A DNA stretch of 44,840 nucleotides from Batkoa obscura (GCA_030770535.1 JASVEC010000126.1:1-44840); one strand, 5' to 3'. Counted from the stretch's first letter, positions 11,195 through 22,788 are shown. The notes: generated by a model from the letters alone, not told the origin. Numbers and translations are program-made.

Positions 11195-13104
11195 TTAGCT
11201 AATTATCTCATTGATAGATAATAATAATGTATCCTCAATTTCAAAATTTCTCAAATTTTCTTTAACAAATTGAATTGTACTCTTTGAATCTAACCTTTCA
11301 CTTTTCAATTTAGAATCACAGGTAGCCTTCAACATTTTTAATAATTTCAGTACATAAGCCTTTGCTTCAACTATCAACTTTTTACCAAACCCCTGGCTCA
11401 ACAACCATCTTTCTTCACTAATAAATGATAAATAAACGTACACTACATACATAGTTGAAGTATAATATGGAGCTTTATAATTAAAATGAAATTCGTTGTT
11501 GATGGCTAGTTCATTATAATTACTTTTACTAGTGGTTTGACTTTTGTTTTTCTGCTGAATATTATTTTGTTTGATTGTTAAAAAAAACTCTGCCACAAAT
11601 TGAGCTGATTTATATAAGATTAGAGCTTCATTGATGGGAAATCTTTTTGGTTTTGGAAACACTAGTACTGAAGGGTAATATAAGTATATTAACACTAAAT
11701 GGGTATAAGCATTTAAGTGATAGTTGAAGATATTTGATTCATAATAATGTTGTATCGTTTTCTTACTTTCTATTTGTTTTTTTAATTCCATTTTTTTTAC
11801 TGTTTCAAACAAAGATGGATTATACATTAATTGGCTGGTTAGACTAGTTAATACTGTGTTAAACTTTTCTTTTGGTAATTGTAATTCGCAATCGGATATT
11901 TCGTGTATTTTATTTAATCTTGAATAGCTTAATTTAACCTTTTGAATGTGTGATACAACTTCAGTGAGTGACTCTGTCACTGTCTTTTCAATATATACTT
12001 TTTCATTGTTTTTAGATAAAAAGATAGTGTCCATCTCCAAGCTATTCAGCTCATAAGTTTTATGCATTTGCGAATTATTATTGACATCAGGCAACTTGAT
12101 TCCCATGGGTTTAAAGTTGGCGCCAAGGCTTGACATATTTGGAAACATTGTCAGAAAAGAATAATAAACCAACGATAATGAGTTCCATAATTTCACAATC
12201 CTTCCCCTTTTCTCTGATTCTATCTTATTCGCCTCCTCCTTTTCTTTATCATGTCTTAACCTCTTTTTATCACTTTCCTCCATCTCTTCTACTATTTTAT
12301 CGTACCCTAATGCTTGTGCCATTCTTACAGCTGAGCTAAAGTAGCGTGCACTTCCTACTGGATCTGGTATATAAACTGAAATAAAGCACAAAAAGAGTAA
12401 GCTAATTACACCATTAAATGATGGATTAGCATAAACCTCCGCCAAACCTTCTTTAGCTTTTTTCAAGTTGTTTTTATAAATCCGTTGTGTCAATGTACTA
12501 TTGTTCGAACCTGTGAAGTAAGCCAATAAAGCTAAAAAGGCATAAGAAGGCATACCAGGCTTAGAGTTGATTAGTAAAGCGTTGACTTCTTCGCAAGTAT
12601 ACCACATGTTATATAAATCAATATACTTTAAATAAATAGTAGTGCCGTTTTGTAAAAAAGTACCATATCCAGTGGTTGGTTGCTTCGATAAAGTAATTGG
12701 TTCTATAATATGTGAAAAGTTGCCATTGTTGTTGAGGAAATTCAGTTCTTGTTTATAAGTGACTATCAATAATTCAATGTAATCGTAGTCTTCGACCACT
12801 GATAAGGTTTCTTGTTGTAGTCCAATTAATATCTCGACGCACCAGGCTAAATATTCTTCAATATAGTTTTAGTTCTTTGAGTAGTTTTTCTAATATGGCT
12901 ATTTACTGTGATATACTGATAAGTGAGATGGGCTAACAGTTTTGAGTTGTTGTAAACAGGCTATCGTTTTCATTATATTACGCTCTAAAGCATCCACACG
13001 CTGATGCCTTTTATTCATTTTACTACGTGGTTTTACTATGGATTGAAGGTTAGTATACATCAATCATAATAATAAAACTGTTTACTTTTTGGCACTGTAT
13101 CCAT
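11195..13104 (-). CDS. Fungal transcription-factor-family protein lacking a zinc cluster (copy A)
   Basis: Three exons on the minus strand: 13086-13104, 12907-13035 and 11195-12855. They join in frame to 602 residues. Exon 1 encodes only MDTVPK. Exon 2 encodes a basic linker and short coiled coil (KPRSKMNKRHQRVDALERN), the kind of segment that normally follows a Zn2Cys6 cluster. Exon 3 carries a regulatory domain like Fungal_trans (PF04082): FLALLAYF then KAKEGLAEVYANPSFNGV and RYFSSAVRMAQALGYDK, and many helices to the end. No CxxCx6C cluster is present in the exons or in the 359 bp upstream. The intron before exon 2 has a TACTAAC branch site. Its head-to-head paralogue (copy B) has the same exon sizes. 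It may act as a dimer partner or modulator of DNA-binding relatives; that is inference. Confidence 0.78.
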
Positions 13105-13157
13105 GTTGAAATTGAATTTTAAATTAAATAGATCAAGAACTTATTTTTTATTTTTAT

Positions 13158-13228
13158 GAGGTGAAATAATTATGCTATTTTGCTAGATAAACTAGAGAAA
13201 AAGACATAGTTTACTATTATTTCATCTC
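13158..13228. repeat. Imperfect 71-bp palindrome in the shared promoter
   Basis: Outer arms GAGGTGAAATAAT (13158-13170) and ATTATTTCATCTC (13216-13228) are inverted copies with 12 of 13 positions paired. Inner segments TAAACTA and TAGTTTA are also inverted. The structure sits nearer the start of copy A. It may be a binding site for a dimeric regulator, or simply a relic of a foldback insertion; the sequence alone does not decide. Confidence 0.6.
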
Positions 13229-13271
13229 TTCTATAAACTAATAAACTATTCATTTAAGAGTAAATATAGCC

Positions 13272-13313
13272 ATAATTAAGCTTCAAAAGAATTACAATAA
13301 GCTTTTTAATTAT
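13272..13313. repeat. Second inverted repeat in the shared promoter
   Basis: Arms ATAATTAAGCTT (13272-13283) and AAGCTTTTTAATTAT (13299-13313) are inverted copies apart from three extra bases in one arm. It lies 44 bp from the larger palindrome. In AT-rich DNA such arms can arise by chance, so support is modest. Confidence 0.4.
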
Positions 13314-13463
13314 AAAAACCATTGCTAAACTAGTCGCATTTTACTTAAATTAGGCATAAAATAGTAATTATTGCAGTCAAGCTGTACAAAATTAAGCAAT
13401 TGTAGTTAAAAATAATGCTAGTTTTTAGCTTTTTTAATTTAATTTATCTTAAAACCCAACATC

Positions 13464-15382
13464 ATGAATACTCCACCAAAAAGTAAGCCATCCATTTTTC
13501 GAACCAATGTATACTAATATTGGCTCATAGCTAAACTACGCAGTGGAATAGGTTTAAAGCGGCATCAAATGGATAATTTAGAGCAAAATGTAAGCTCTAT
13601 AATAACCCAATTGCGACATTTACAAAAAGTGAGTCCATCAGAGCTATCAATGTATCACAGTAAATAACCACTTTGATAAACCATTTAAAATAAAATACTA
13701 AAATATAAAATTAAGGATACTTGGCTTGGTGTGTCAAGATATTAAGTCAACTAAAGCAAGGCACAGTATCTGTATTCGAAGACTACGAACATATTGAATT
13801 ATTAATAGATAGTTATAAACATGACCTAATGTACATTAACAGAAACTCCAACCTCAACCACATTGTTGAGCCAATTAATTTATTAAAGCAACCAACTATT
13901 GGCTATGGCAATTTCCTACAAACTAGTACAACTATTTATTTAAAGTACATTGATTTATATCAAATGTGGTTCACCCCTGAGGAAGTTAACGCCTTATTAA
14001 CTAAAAATACTTCTGAAATGTCCTCTTATGTATTTTTAGCTTTATTGGCTTATTTTACAGCTTCAAATAATAGGGTTCTAGCACAGCAGATTTATAGAAT
14101 AAATATAAAGAAAGCAAAGAAGGGACTGAAAGAAGCATATGCAAAACCCTCCTTTAATAATGTGATTGGGTTACTATTTATGAGCTTTATTTCAGGATAT
14201 AAATCAGATTCCGTAATGGGATTACGTTATTTTAGTTCAGCCGTAAGGATGGCGCAGTTGTTAGGATATGATAAGATTACAGAAGAGGGGATTGAAGAAG
14301 ATAAGAGGATTTTGGAGTACAATAAGAGTATAGACGAGAGCTTTATGGAGGACATGGGAAAAAAAGAAAGGAAGATAAAGTTGTGGAACTCACTATCAAT
14401 GGTTTATTACCATTTTTTAACTTTGTTTCCAAACATGCCAAGTCTTAGTTTTAATTTTAAACCAGTAGAAATAAACTTGCCAAAAGCTGATGTAGATGGT
14501 TTACAACTAGGCAGAACTAGTGTGATAAATGGCTTGGAAATGAAGACGACTTTTTCAAATAGTAGGCTTGAAAAGATATATGGTGAAAAAGTAGTGACAG
14601 AGTCATTGATTGAAATTGTAGCACATGTTCAAAAGATTAAATTGAAGTATTTAAGATTGAACAAGTTAAATGAAGTATCTCATCAGGAACTACAGCTTCC
14701 AAAAGAGAAGTTTAATACTGTGTTGGCTAATTTAACCAGTCAATTAATATATAATCCGTCTTTATCTGATGCAGTGAAAAAAATACAACTAAAAGGACAA
14801 ATGCAAAATACAAGAACAATCCAGAAATTTTATGAATCCAACGTATTTAACTATCATTTAAATGCCTTTACTAACCTAATATTAATCTATCTATACTATC
14901 CTTCTGTTTTAGTCGTCCCAAAACCTAAACAGTTTTCTATCGATGAAGCTAGACTTTTGTTCAAATCTGCTCAATCAGTAACTGAATTCTATCTAACAAT
15001 GAAACAGAATAATATTCAACAAACTCATGGTTTGAATCGTGGAGCTTTTGCATGTGCTAGGTGTGCTTTAGCTACTAACGATGGGTTTCAGTTCAATTAT
15101 GAAGCTCCATATTATGCCTCTATTATGTATGTAATATATGTCTATTTATCATTTATTAGTGAAGAAGAATGGCTATTAAGTCAGGGGTTTGGGAAAGAAA
15201 TTGTCATTGAAGCTAAAGCGTATATGCTTAAATTGTTGAAATTGCTGAAGGGCGCCTGTAACTCTAGACTGAAAAACGAGAGGTTTGATTCAGTGGATAC
15301 TGTTAAATCTATTAAAGAGAATCTAGGGAACTATGAAATTGACAATGTATTGCTAATGACCATTAAGGATATCATTGGGTAA
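13464..15382 (+). CDS. Fungal transcription-factor-family protein lacking a zinc cluster (copy B)
   Basis: Paralogue of copy A, divergent from it. Exons 13464-13482, 13531-13659 and 13716-15382 join to 604 residues. Exon 1 (19 nt) and exon 2 (129 nt) have exactly the same lengths as in copy A, and both introns have the same phases. The N-terminus MNTPPKTKLRSGIGLKRHQ runs into a short coiled coil (MDNLEQNVSSIITQLRHLQ). The Fungal_trans-like core (FLALLAYF, KAKKGLKEAYAKPSF, YFSSAVRMAQLLGYDK) falls at about residues 155-240. A CARC (CxxC) element near residue 425 is absent from copy A but a CxxC is also seen in the decayed third copy. No zinc cluster exists. Both copies are open over 600 codons despite divergence, which suggests selection. 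Confidence 0.78.
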
Positions 15383-15974
15383 GAGATAAATATGGACTAT
15401 GCATTTAATGGATTATTTATTTATTTATTGACAAAGTTTTTTATTTGTTTAATGTGCTTTTGAAGGCAGAGGTGTAAAGGAGATGATAACTATTTATTTA
15501 AAAAACCTCATTTCTAATAAAGTTTATTTTTTGATATTAATTAGCACAATTTCGATAACATTTTTTTTATCTTTTAAAAATCGTTATTCCTTTTGTTAAT
15601 GACTGGCATAGTTTTGAATTAAGTTAGCACCCTTTCTAAGATAAAGATTGGCACAAACTATACTAATTCTTAAACCCAGTGGTCATGATAAATGTTTAAA
15701 GGGATTGTAAAAATAGTTTTTTATTTTTATTGTGAAAAGATGGTTAATACGATGTAACTTAATGCTTTTAAATGTATCATCAATAACCAAAGTAAATATA
15801 TTTACACTAAAAACAATTTAATACTCAAATTAATTTAATTCTACTAATAAACAATCGACTGTTTTACATCAATTTCCCTATTAAGGAGCACTTTATACGT
15901 AATATTATAATATTTTATAATAAATAAAAAGTTTATCCAACTTATTCAAAACATAGCTCCTCTTTACTTTCTAC
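15383..15974. other. Intergenic between copy B and the decayed copy C
   Basis: AT-rich spacer between convergent units. It includes the 3' region of copy B. Nothing else is recognised. Confidence 0.4.
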
Positions 15975-17492
15975 GCAACAATGCCATTAATAGACAATAA
16001 CAATATCTCATTTACCACATAACTGTTTAAATTCTTTTTAATAAACTTGATAGTATTGACCGAATCCGACTTTTAAGTCACAACTAGCCATCAACAATTT
16101 CAATATATAAGCCTTTGCTTCGATTATCAACTTCTTACCAAATCCTCGGTTTAACAACCATTCTTCTCTATCAATAAATGACAAATAAACATATACTACA
16201 TACATAAGCAGAGTATAATAAAGTACACCATAACCCATCTGGAACCCATCGTTAATAGTTAAGTCACAACCAATGCATCCAAAAGTACCACCATTCTTAT
16301 CGTGACTTTGTTGGATATTATTTCGTTTTATTATTAAGAAAAATTCTGCTACTGGTTGAGCAGATTTGTATGAAACCATAGCTTTATTAATCGAAAACCT
16401 CTTAAGTTTTGAAATAACTAAGACGAAAGAATAATGTAGATATACTAACACTAAATTAGCAAAGGCGTTTAAGTGATGAATAAATACACTAGATTCATAA
16501 AATTGCTGGATTTTTTTTATATTTTGGATTTGATCTTTTAACTCTATTTCTTTCATTGTATCATATAAGGATGAGTTGTAGATCAACTGGCCCATTGTAT
16601 TAGTTAATATGGTATATAACTTTTCTTCTAGTAATTTTAATTCATGATATGGTATTTCATGTATTTTATCTAACCTTGAATAATTTAATTTAACCTCTTG
16701 AATGTGTGATACAACCTCTATAAACGATTCAGTCACTTTTTTTCACTATATATATTTTCAGAGCTCTTATTTAAAAAAAACATTTTCATCTCTATTCCAC
16801 CCACCATATGGATTTAATTCAGATCTAGACGATTCCGAATGCTCTTCGGTATACTGATTTTCACTGGTCCGAAATTTATATTAAGACTTTGCATATCTGG
16901 AAGCATTATAGAAAAAACGTAATATACTAAGGATGATAAGTTCCATAATTTTACAATTCTTTCCTTGTTTTTCTACATTTGTTTATCACACCCTATTTTC
17001 TCTTCATCGTTTTCTACCCTTTCTTTTACAATTTATTATATCCCAACACCTGCGCCATCCTTATAGTCAAACCAAAATAAAGTATAGCAGTAACTGAATC
17101 AGACTTGTACACTGAAATAAAGTTCAAAACCAACAAACCGATTACACTATGGAATGAAGGACTGGAATACGCTTTTATCAATCCTTGCTTTGCTTTTTTT
17201 AAGCTAGTTTTGTATATCTGGCGTGTCAACATCCTAGTGTATGTTTTCTAGATACTTTTGTTAGAATAGCTATTTACTATGATACACTGTCAAGTGAGAT
17301 GGATCGATTGTTTTTATATGCTGGGAATGAACGATTGTGGATTTTGTATCATTCTAAACTGTATACGCGGTAACGCTTTTTATCCACTTCACTACGTACC
17401 TTTTCTATTTAAAAAAAGCAATCATTTATCGGTTGGGGATATGCATAGTTTACTCTGGTGTTATATCTATGATGAAATTGGATTTCTAAAAA
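15975..17492 (-). pseudogene. Decayed third copy of the zinc-cluster-less regulator (copy C)
   Basis: Clear relic of the copy A/B family. The C-terminal half is open at 16038-16736 (TESFIEVVSHIQEVKLNYSR..., then PYHELKLLEEKLYTIL), and a second piece at 17026-17232 gives KKAKQGLIKAYSSPSFHSV and VTAILYFGLTIRMAQVLGY. Nucleotide similarity to exon 2, intron 1 and exon 1 of copy A continues to about 17492, but the start codon position reads ATA rather than ATG. The first part of exon 3 (roughly 120 codons) is deleted, the middle contains frame breaks, and the last codons run into an early stop before 16038. It shares a CxxC (GCIGC) with copy B. Confidence 0.8.
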
Positions 17493-17497
17493 AATGA

Positions 17498-18205
17498 TTT
17501 AAATAATTTGGAAAATTTTGATTTATTTTTAAAGCTCCAATTTTAATTTTCTAATTTAGTAGTCACCTTTGTTTTAATAACTTTATCAAATCTTTGGCCA
17601 CATTTTGCTAGTTGATAGGTTAAAAAAGTTCCCAAGTACCGTTTTTTATTTCAATGTTTAATATTTGTTTCAACTTTGCTTCACAAAAAATGGACAAAGA
17701 AACAAATTGACACTTTACTTTTTTGAAATTTATATTAGAATTTTAATAAAAAGCTACATATTTTAATAATCTATAAATTTTTTAATATTTTTAAAATATA
17801 TATAGATGTTATTGTTATTCATTTTTTAAACAAATTAGAGAAAATAAACTTTGAAAAATGTTAATATAATTTGAAATAATATCTATTATAGCTTTTTTCT
17901 ATTAAAAAAGCCAAAAAAACATGCTATAGTTTAACTAAATTTTTCAATCAGTGTTTTAAAACTCAAAGTTGATCTAAAAGCTTCATCTTATTATAAGCTT
18001 ATTACTATATATATTTATATAATTGTTTTGTCTTTTGTAAGTATTATTAATACTAACTTTTATGATCAAATAATTTAAATAATTGATTTTTTTAGACTAA
18101 CCTATATAAAACTGAATTTAGCATGAATTTTGTTTTTATATAAGATAATACAAATCATAAAAATTAATTTTATGGTTTGTATTTAATTATTTAATTATTA
18201 TTATA
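17498..18205. other. Intergenic AT-rich spacer
   Basis: No gene is recognised; every frame is closed by frequent stops. It ends at MITE copy 4. Confidence 0.4.
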
Positions 18206-18307
18206 TGGGGATGTATTTTTGTGTTTAAGAATTCTACTAATAATTTTTTCTATTCAAATAGTACTTAAAAGATAGAAAAAGTGATGAAGCCAGAAAAGAC
18301 ATCCCCA
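18206..18307 (-). mobile_element. Hairpin MITE copy 4
   Basis: 102 bp, with well-kept ends TGGGGATGTATTTTTGTG and GACATCCCCA, flanked by TA on both sides (18204-18205, 18308-18309). This is one of the cleanest copies. Confidence 0.88.
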
Positions 18308-18461
18308 TATTTTATTTTTATATTTAAACTTATATGTATATTATGCTTATTTATTATATTTACTTTTATTATTCTATATAGCTTGCAATAAACATGAAAT
18401 ATTTATAATTCATATAATTTATCTTCTATTTTGACTATATGATTTAAAACTTATTGCTTAT

Positions 18462-19026
18462 TGTGAAATCTGGTACTCAGGGTTTGGGGTCAAGAACAGC
18501 TATTGCTGGGTTGACTACACTACAAGTCGAAAGGTCTTAGTTTATGTGACTAAGATAGACTTGAATTATGAGAAAGCACGTAGTAAGCTATGGACTATGT
18601 AAGACAAATAGAATAGACAATATCACCGTAAAATATACATAAAACACTATTAAGGAAACTTAGTGGCTTTATTAAATGTATGAGATATCAAGGAATAATT
18701 CATCTAAAAAGCCTCAAGTTACTATATGAGAGTGTTTTTTTTAACTTCATTATTTTTTCCATTTTTTAAGCGCTATTTGAGCGGAAAATTTGTTAGTAAA
18801 ATTCTTAAATACAAAAATATATCCCCATATTCTAAAATCTCTCTTATAGTCCGACAAGTACAAACATCAAAATGAGAAGATGATATTTTTTGAGACGAAG
18901 ATAGAAACTCTCGTAGCAAATTAAGATAAGAGCATGGGATTGATTTTCTCTGAACTCGAGAACACAACAGCTTAGGTGATTATTATGCTATAATTAACCA
19001 TGGGACTGACAAAGCGATATTTCACA
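18462..19026 (+). repeat. 463-bp dispersed repeat, copy A, with a nested MITE
   Basis: Begins TGTGAAATC and ends GATATTTCACA, so the termini are 8-bp inverted copies (TGTGAAAT/ATTTCACA). Without the MITE at 18727-18827 and its TA it is about 462 bp, the same as copy B at 25782. The 8 bp on each side (TTGCTTAT and TAGCTTAT) match at seven of eight positions, which would suit a hAT-like target duplication. A solo LTR, which also starts TG and ends CA, is the alternative. It has no coding capacity. Family is unresolved. Confidence 0.7.
18727..18827 (+). mobile_element. Hairpin MITE copy 5, nested in the 463-bp repeat
   Basis: 101 bp, flanked by TA on both sides (18725-18726, 18828-18829). The other copies of the 463-bp repeat lack it at this position, so they act as empty sites and show a TA duplication. 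Confidence 0.88.
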
Positions 19027-19033
19027 TAGCTTA

Positions 19034-19091
19034 TCCACTCAAGTAGTGCTTAAAAAAAGAAAAAAGTAATGAAACCAAAAAAACACCCCCA
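19034..19091 (-). mobile_element. Hairpin MITE copy 6, partial
   Basis: Only the right 58 bp is recognisable, from CCACTCAAGTAGTGCTTAAA to CACCCCCA, followed by TA. It begins right after the 463-bp repeat, so that repeat may have inserted into an older MITE, though the left half is not clearly seen on the other side. Confidence 0.6.
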
Positions 19092-19312
19092 TATGGATAA
19101 AAATAGAAAGCACTTAGCTTTACTGGCTCTAGTATCTTCATAATGGAAAGGGTGCTTTGAGACTGTAACTTTATATATGGCTACAAAGTTAAACTACAAT
19201 CTTTATAATCGGAACTTAACCCCTTAAGCACCAACACTATAATTTAAAAATATCAAGTTTACTGTCACTAAAAAAGTCAGTCTAAAGTTTAATCTGTTCA
19301 AACTAATAACTA

Positions 19313-19408
19313 GAGATGTATTTTTGTTAAGAATTTTACTAACAATTTTTCCGCTCAAATAGCGCTTAAAAGGTGGAAAAAATAATAAAATCAAAAAAAT
19401 CATCCTCA
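19313..19408 (-). mobile_element. Hairpin MITE copy 7, diverged
   Basis: About 96 bp, with start GAGATGTATTTTTG after TA, core CCGCTCAAATAGCGCTTAAAAG and end ATCATCCTCA. More diverged at the ends than copies 4, 8 and 10. Confidence 0.75.
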
Positions 19409-20247
19409 ACTTATAAATTATGTTTCTTATATTTACTATAATAATGAATTTTTTTAAAAAACACTAAGTTAAAAGATATAAATAGTAATGAACTATCATT
19501 ATTCAATATAATATTTGTTAAGGAATCAAAAAGCCAAAAAATAATTTGAAATTATTACAGTATAATTTATTGATTTGTTTAATAGATTTGAAAGCAAGGT
19601 GCTAAACATAATGCAATATTACAGTCCAGATAATAGTAATTCTTTTCTTTTCTCTTCTTTTTTTCCCTTTACATCTACAAATTACATATTTTCTAGTAAG
19701 CTTAGCTTTAATAGTTAATGGTGTTATAGCAGGAAAATGGCACTTAATTATTCTGAAGAGCTTTACATATGTGATCTACTTTTAGGAATACTAATTAGCA
19801 TAATATAAATTTTAACCATTTTTTCGGTAAATTTTATAATAAAGCCCAACTTTTGTTTTTTACCTTTAAATGTTATACATATTAAATCAGCTATATGTTA
19901 TTATATCTAAAAAAAAATTTAAATTTTTTTTATAAAAATGCAAATTATTATCAGCTAAGTCAATACCTCTTGTATTTGTATTATAATGCAATAACAGCTG
20001 ATTTTTTTATAATTCAACTAAAATAACTTATTTAAAACTTAACAATAATAATAAAATAAAATTTAATAATTAATTCAGTTTGAGAATTTATAGAAGCTAG
20101 GTATTAATTAAAGGGATAATTTTTATAATATTTACACTTAATTACAATTTTTGCAATAAATTACTGAAAAATTAAACTTTGAATTTAAACTAAATTCTAA
20201 AAACAAAAAATTAATTTTTTAGCTTTTAAAAATTTAAAAGTAAAATT
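19409..20247. other. Intergenic, promoter side of the RSC9-like gene
   Basis: AT-rich spacer of about 840 bp. Inverted pieces TATCAGCT (about 19950) and AGCTGATT (about 19996) are noted but may be chance. The last 150 bp is A-rich and probably the promoter and leader of the next gene. Confidence 0.4.
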
Positions 20248-22263
20248 ATGAGTCAATCAAGTGCCAATAGCTTTCAATTTGTAAACACATTACCAAGGAT
20301 AGCCACAAGAGCCAGTATTTTACCAAGACCAGACTCTTTTAATTCTAGCACTCCAGTTCCAATTCAACCACTTGTATCGGAGGCCAGCAATAATGTACCA
20401 GAGCATTTATTTAAAAGAGAATTGACTGAGTTTTATCACGGGCCACTAGGTAAGTAACTAAAAGAAATATTTAAAAAGTAAACTTTTAATTAGAACATAA
20501 TTATATTACCATCTAGATTTTGATTGGATGCTAAATACGGATCGACTTTATTTAGCTTTAGAAAGTGGGTTACCTAATGAGATTTCGTGGGCTTTTGAAC
20601 TGCTTATTGAGTGGTCTTATTTTTGTCCGCCTAGTTATACATTAGGTAACAACATTCTGCTTTTTGAAAAGTTGGAAGAGGTAGTACAAGAACAACTCCA
20701 GAATTTTAACAATACTCTTAGCCAAAAGCGTGGAAATTTAGTCTCAGAGCATTTTTTAGTAATCATGTTAATTTTAAGGAACTTCAGCTTAATACCAGCC
20801 AACGCAAAGTTGATTTGCAACTCAAAGGTAATTTTAAAGACTATCAAACAGTTGATGAATTGCGAGGTTCCTTTAACCTCTTTTATGGACACTAAAGGGT
20901 ATCCAGAACTTACAAGTCATTGTTTTGATTTATTTGAAAACATATGCTCTTTTATGAGAATGGATAAGGATGTATTCTTAAGCCTATATCAGCTTTTAAA
21001 TAGTTATGATCGATCTAAAATAATTTTTTCACTGAGATGCATGTCGAGGATACTATTAGGTAAAGAATGCTCAAAAGCTTCCGATTTTTTACAATCTAAA
21101 GTTTATGTCCAAAGAGCTATTGAGTTGATTACTTTATCTTATGATGAGGAATTAGTTTGTCATACCGCTGAATTTTTTTCATTGTATGCTTATTTTGCCT
21201 TGGAAGACTTTTCAGCTTTTATCTTAAGTTTTCCAGGCAATTTATACCGTACCTTTCTAAATTTATTAAGGACTTATTTATCAGATAAAAGAGAAGACCC
21301 TTTATATTTTGATGCTTCTTCAGAAAGTGCTAAACTTAAAGAATCAAAACAGTTTCAAAATTGGTAAGCAAACCTATAGTCACTTAATTAATAACTAATA
21401 AAGAGTTTAGGTTAAGTTTGAAATACCAAGCAAATTCAAAGATGATGATTCCAATCTCCGAAGTATATGGAGAATTTTGTAAATTAATTAACATTAATGT
21501 CATGTCCTTTATGTTACACCATAGTAATAAATTAACTAAAATAGTACTATCCACCTTTCCAACAGCAAAAATAGTTAACAAGAAAAAGAATGATAAATGG
21601 TATTTATATTATGAAGGCATTTGCCCAAAAAAGATGCCACCACCAACAACACATTCAAATCCCATCAATACTTCAACTAACTCTTACCACAATGTTCTCG
21701 CTAGTACCACCTCAACTAAAGAATTAAAATCGACAATTAATCGAAGTAATATTCGACATTATATATGTAAATGGGATGGTTGTACACGCATGGTATTAAC
21801 CAAAGCAGATGAACTTTCTCATTTTAGAGCAGTACACGCACCCCATGGACTCAAAAGATATTATTGTAAATGGGATAATTGTCAACAATATCCCAATGGT
21901 ATTGATAACCGCACTTATTTTATTGAACATTTTAAAGTTCATTTGATTGATTTTACAGCTAGCTATGATTTGCCAGAAGAATATTTGGCAAGTTATTTAA
22001 TGCTAAATAGTAAAAATATTGAACCAGAGCAGGAGACAGAGAATGACCTTGGTAATAAAGTTGTAAATAACCATGAGATTGATGATGAGGCTAGTATTCA
22101 ACAAATTATACCTCAGTTATTGGTAGGCACCTTGAAAAGATTGGCTTCAACAACTGAGTTACATAGCCTTATCTCTTCGTGTCGAGAAGATATTATGCAA
22201 CTTGCTATCGAGAATCATCAATATTCAAATGATTTATTTTCACTTTTAAATTCATTGATTTAA
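20248..22263 (+). CDS. RSC9/ARID2-like chromatin remodelling subunit
   Basis: Three exons: 20248-20449, 20517-21363 and 21411-22263, joining in frame to 633 residues. The middle (about residues 65-350) is helical and armadillo-like (WAFELLIEWSYFCPP, ELTSHCFDLFENICSFM, HTAEFFSLYAYFAL). A join across the second intron gives WLSLKYQANSKMMIPISEVY, which resembles the RFX-like segment of RSC9/ARID2. Two C2H2-type fingers follow: CKWDGC...HFRAVH and CKWDNC...HFKVH. This order fits RSC9, a subunit of the SWI/SNF-type RSC complex that moves nucleosomes. No ARID domain is seen before the helical region; the N-terminal 65 residues are Ser/Pro-rich. Introns are 67 and 47 nt with GTAAGT and GTAAGC donors. 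Confidence 0.78.
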
Positions 22264-22788
22264 AATGTACTTTGATTAACGTAATGAGGGCAAACTTTTC
22301 AGATTTTATGTTGACTATTCAGAGTTATGATTTTGTTGAAGAGATTATATTTGTTTAATAGACAGTGATGTAAGAAATAAAGAAACAATATCGATAAATG
22401 AGTTAGCAGGACTGGTTCGTAGACTTTGAATTGATAATGATTTTGGTATTTTAATTTCATTTCCTTTTGAAGATGTTTATTGAAGGTAAGAGTCAAATAT
22501 TTAATAGTAAAAATTATTTGTAAAAAGATTAAGTGATCTTTATTAAGGTGGTTCAATAGCAATTATATTATTGACTGAAATTTTAACTGCACAATAACTT
22601 TAAGATTAGTATTTATTTTATATGTTAATATTTAAAAGTTATGATTAAAATCCAACTACTCATCCAATAAATGGTTTTTTTATCTTATTGCTATCATAAT
22701 ATAACTAGTAGTTTTATATTATTTTTAACAGATTAAATTTGTGACCCTTCTTATTAATGATAATTTAGCCTTTCTATCAATATTTTAC
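22264..22788. other. Intergenic
   Basis: 3' region of the RSC9-like gene and spacer. Minus-strand frames here are short and without motifs. Nothing else is recognised. Confidence 0.35.

Larger units (their letters stand above)
13105..13463. promoter_or_regulatory. Shared bidirectional promoter of the two regulator paralogues
   Basis: The 359 bp between the two divergent start codons is the only room for both promoters. It contains two inverted-repeat structures (13158-13228 and 13272-13313), listed separately. No zinc-cluster coding sequence is seen on either strand, which supports the reading that both proteins start at the short first exon. Confidence 0.65.

Noticed and set aside
17279-17497. 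72-codon plus-strand frame
   Set aside because: It is antisense to the exon 1-exon 2 part of decayed regulator copy C, whose similarity to copy A explains the sequence.
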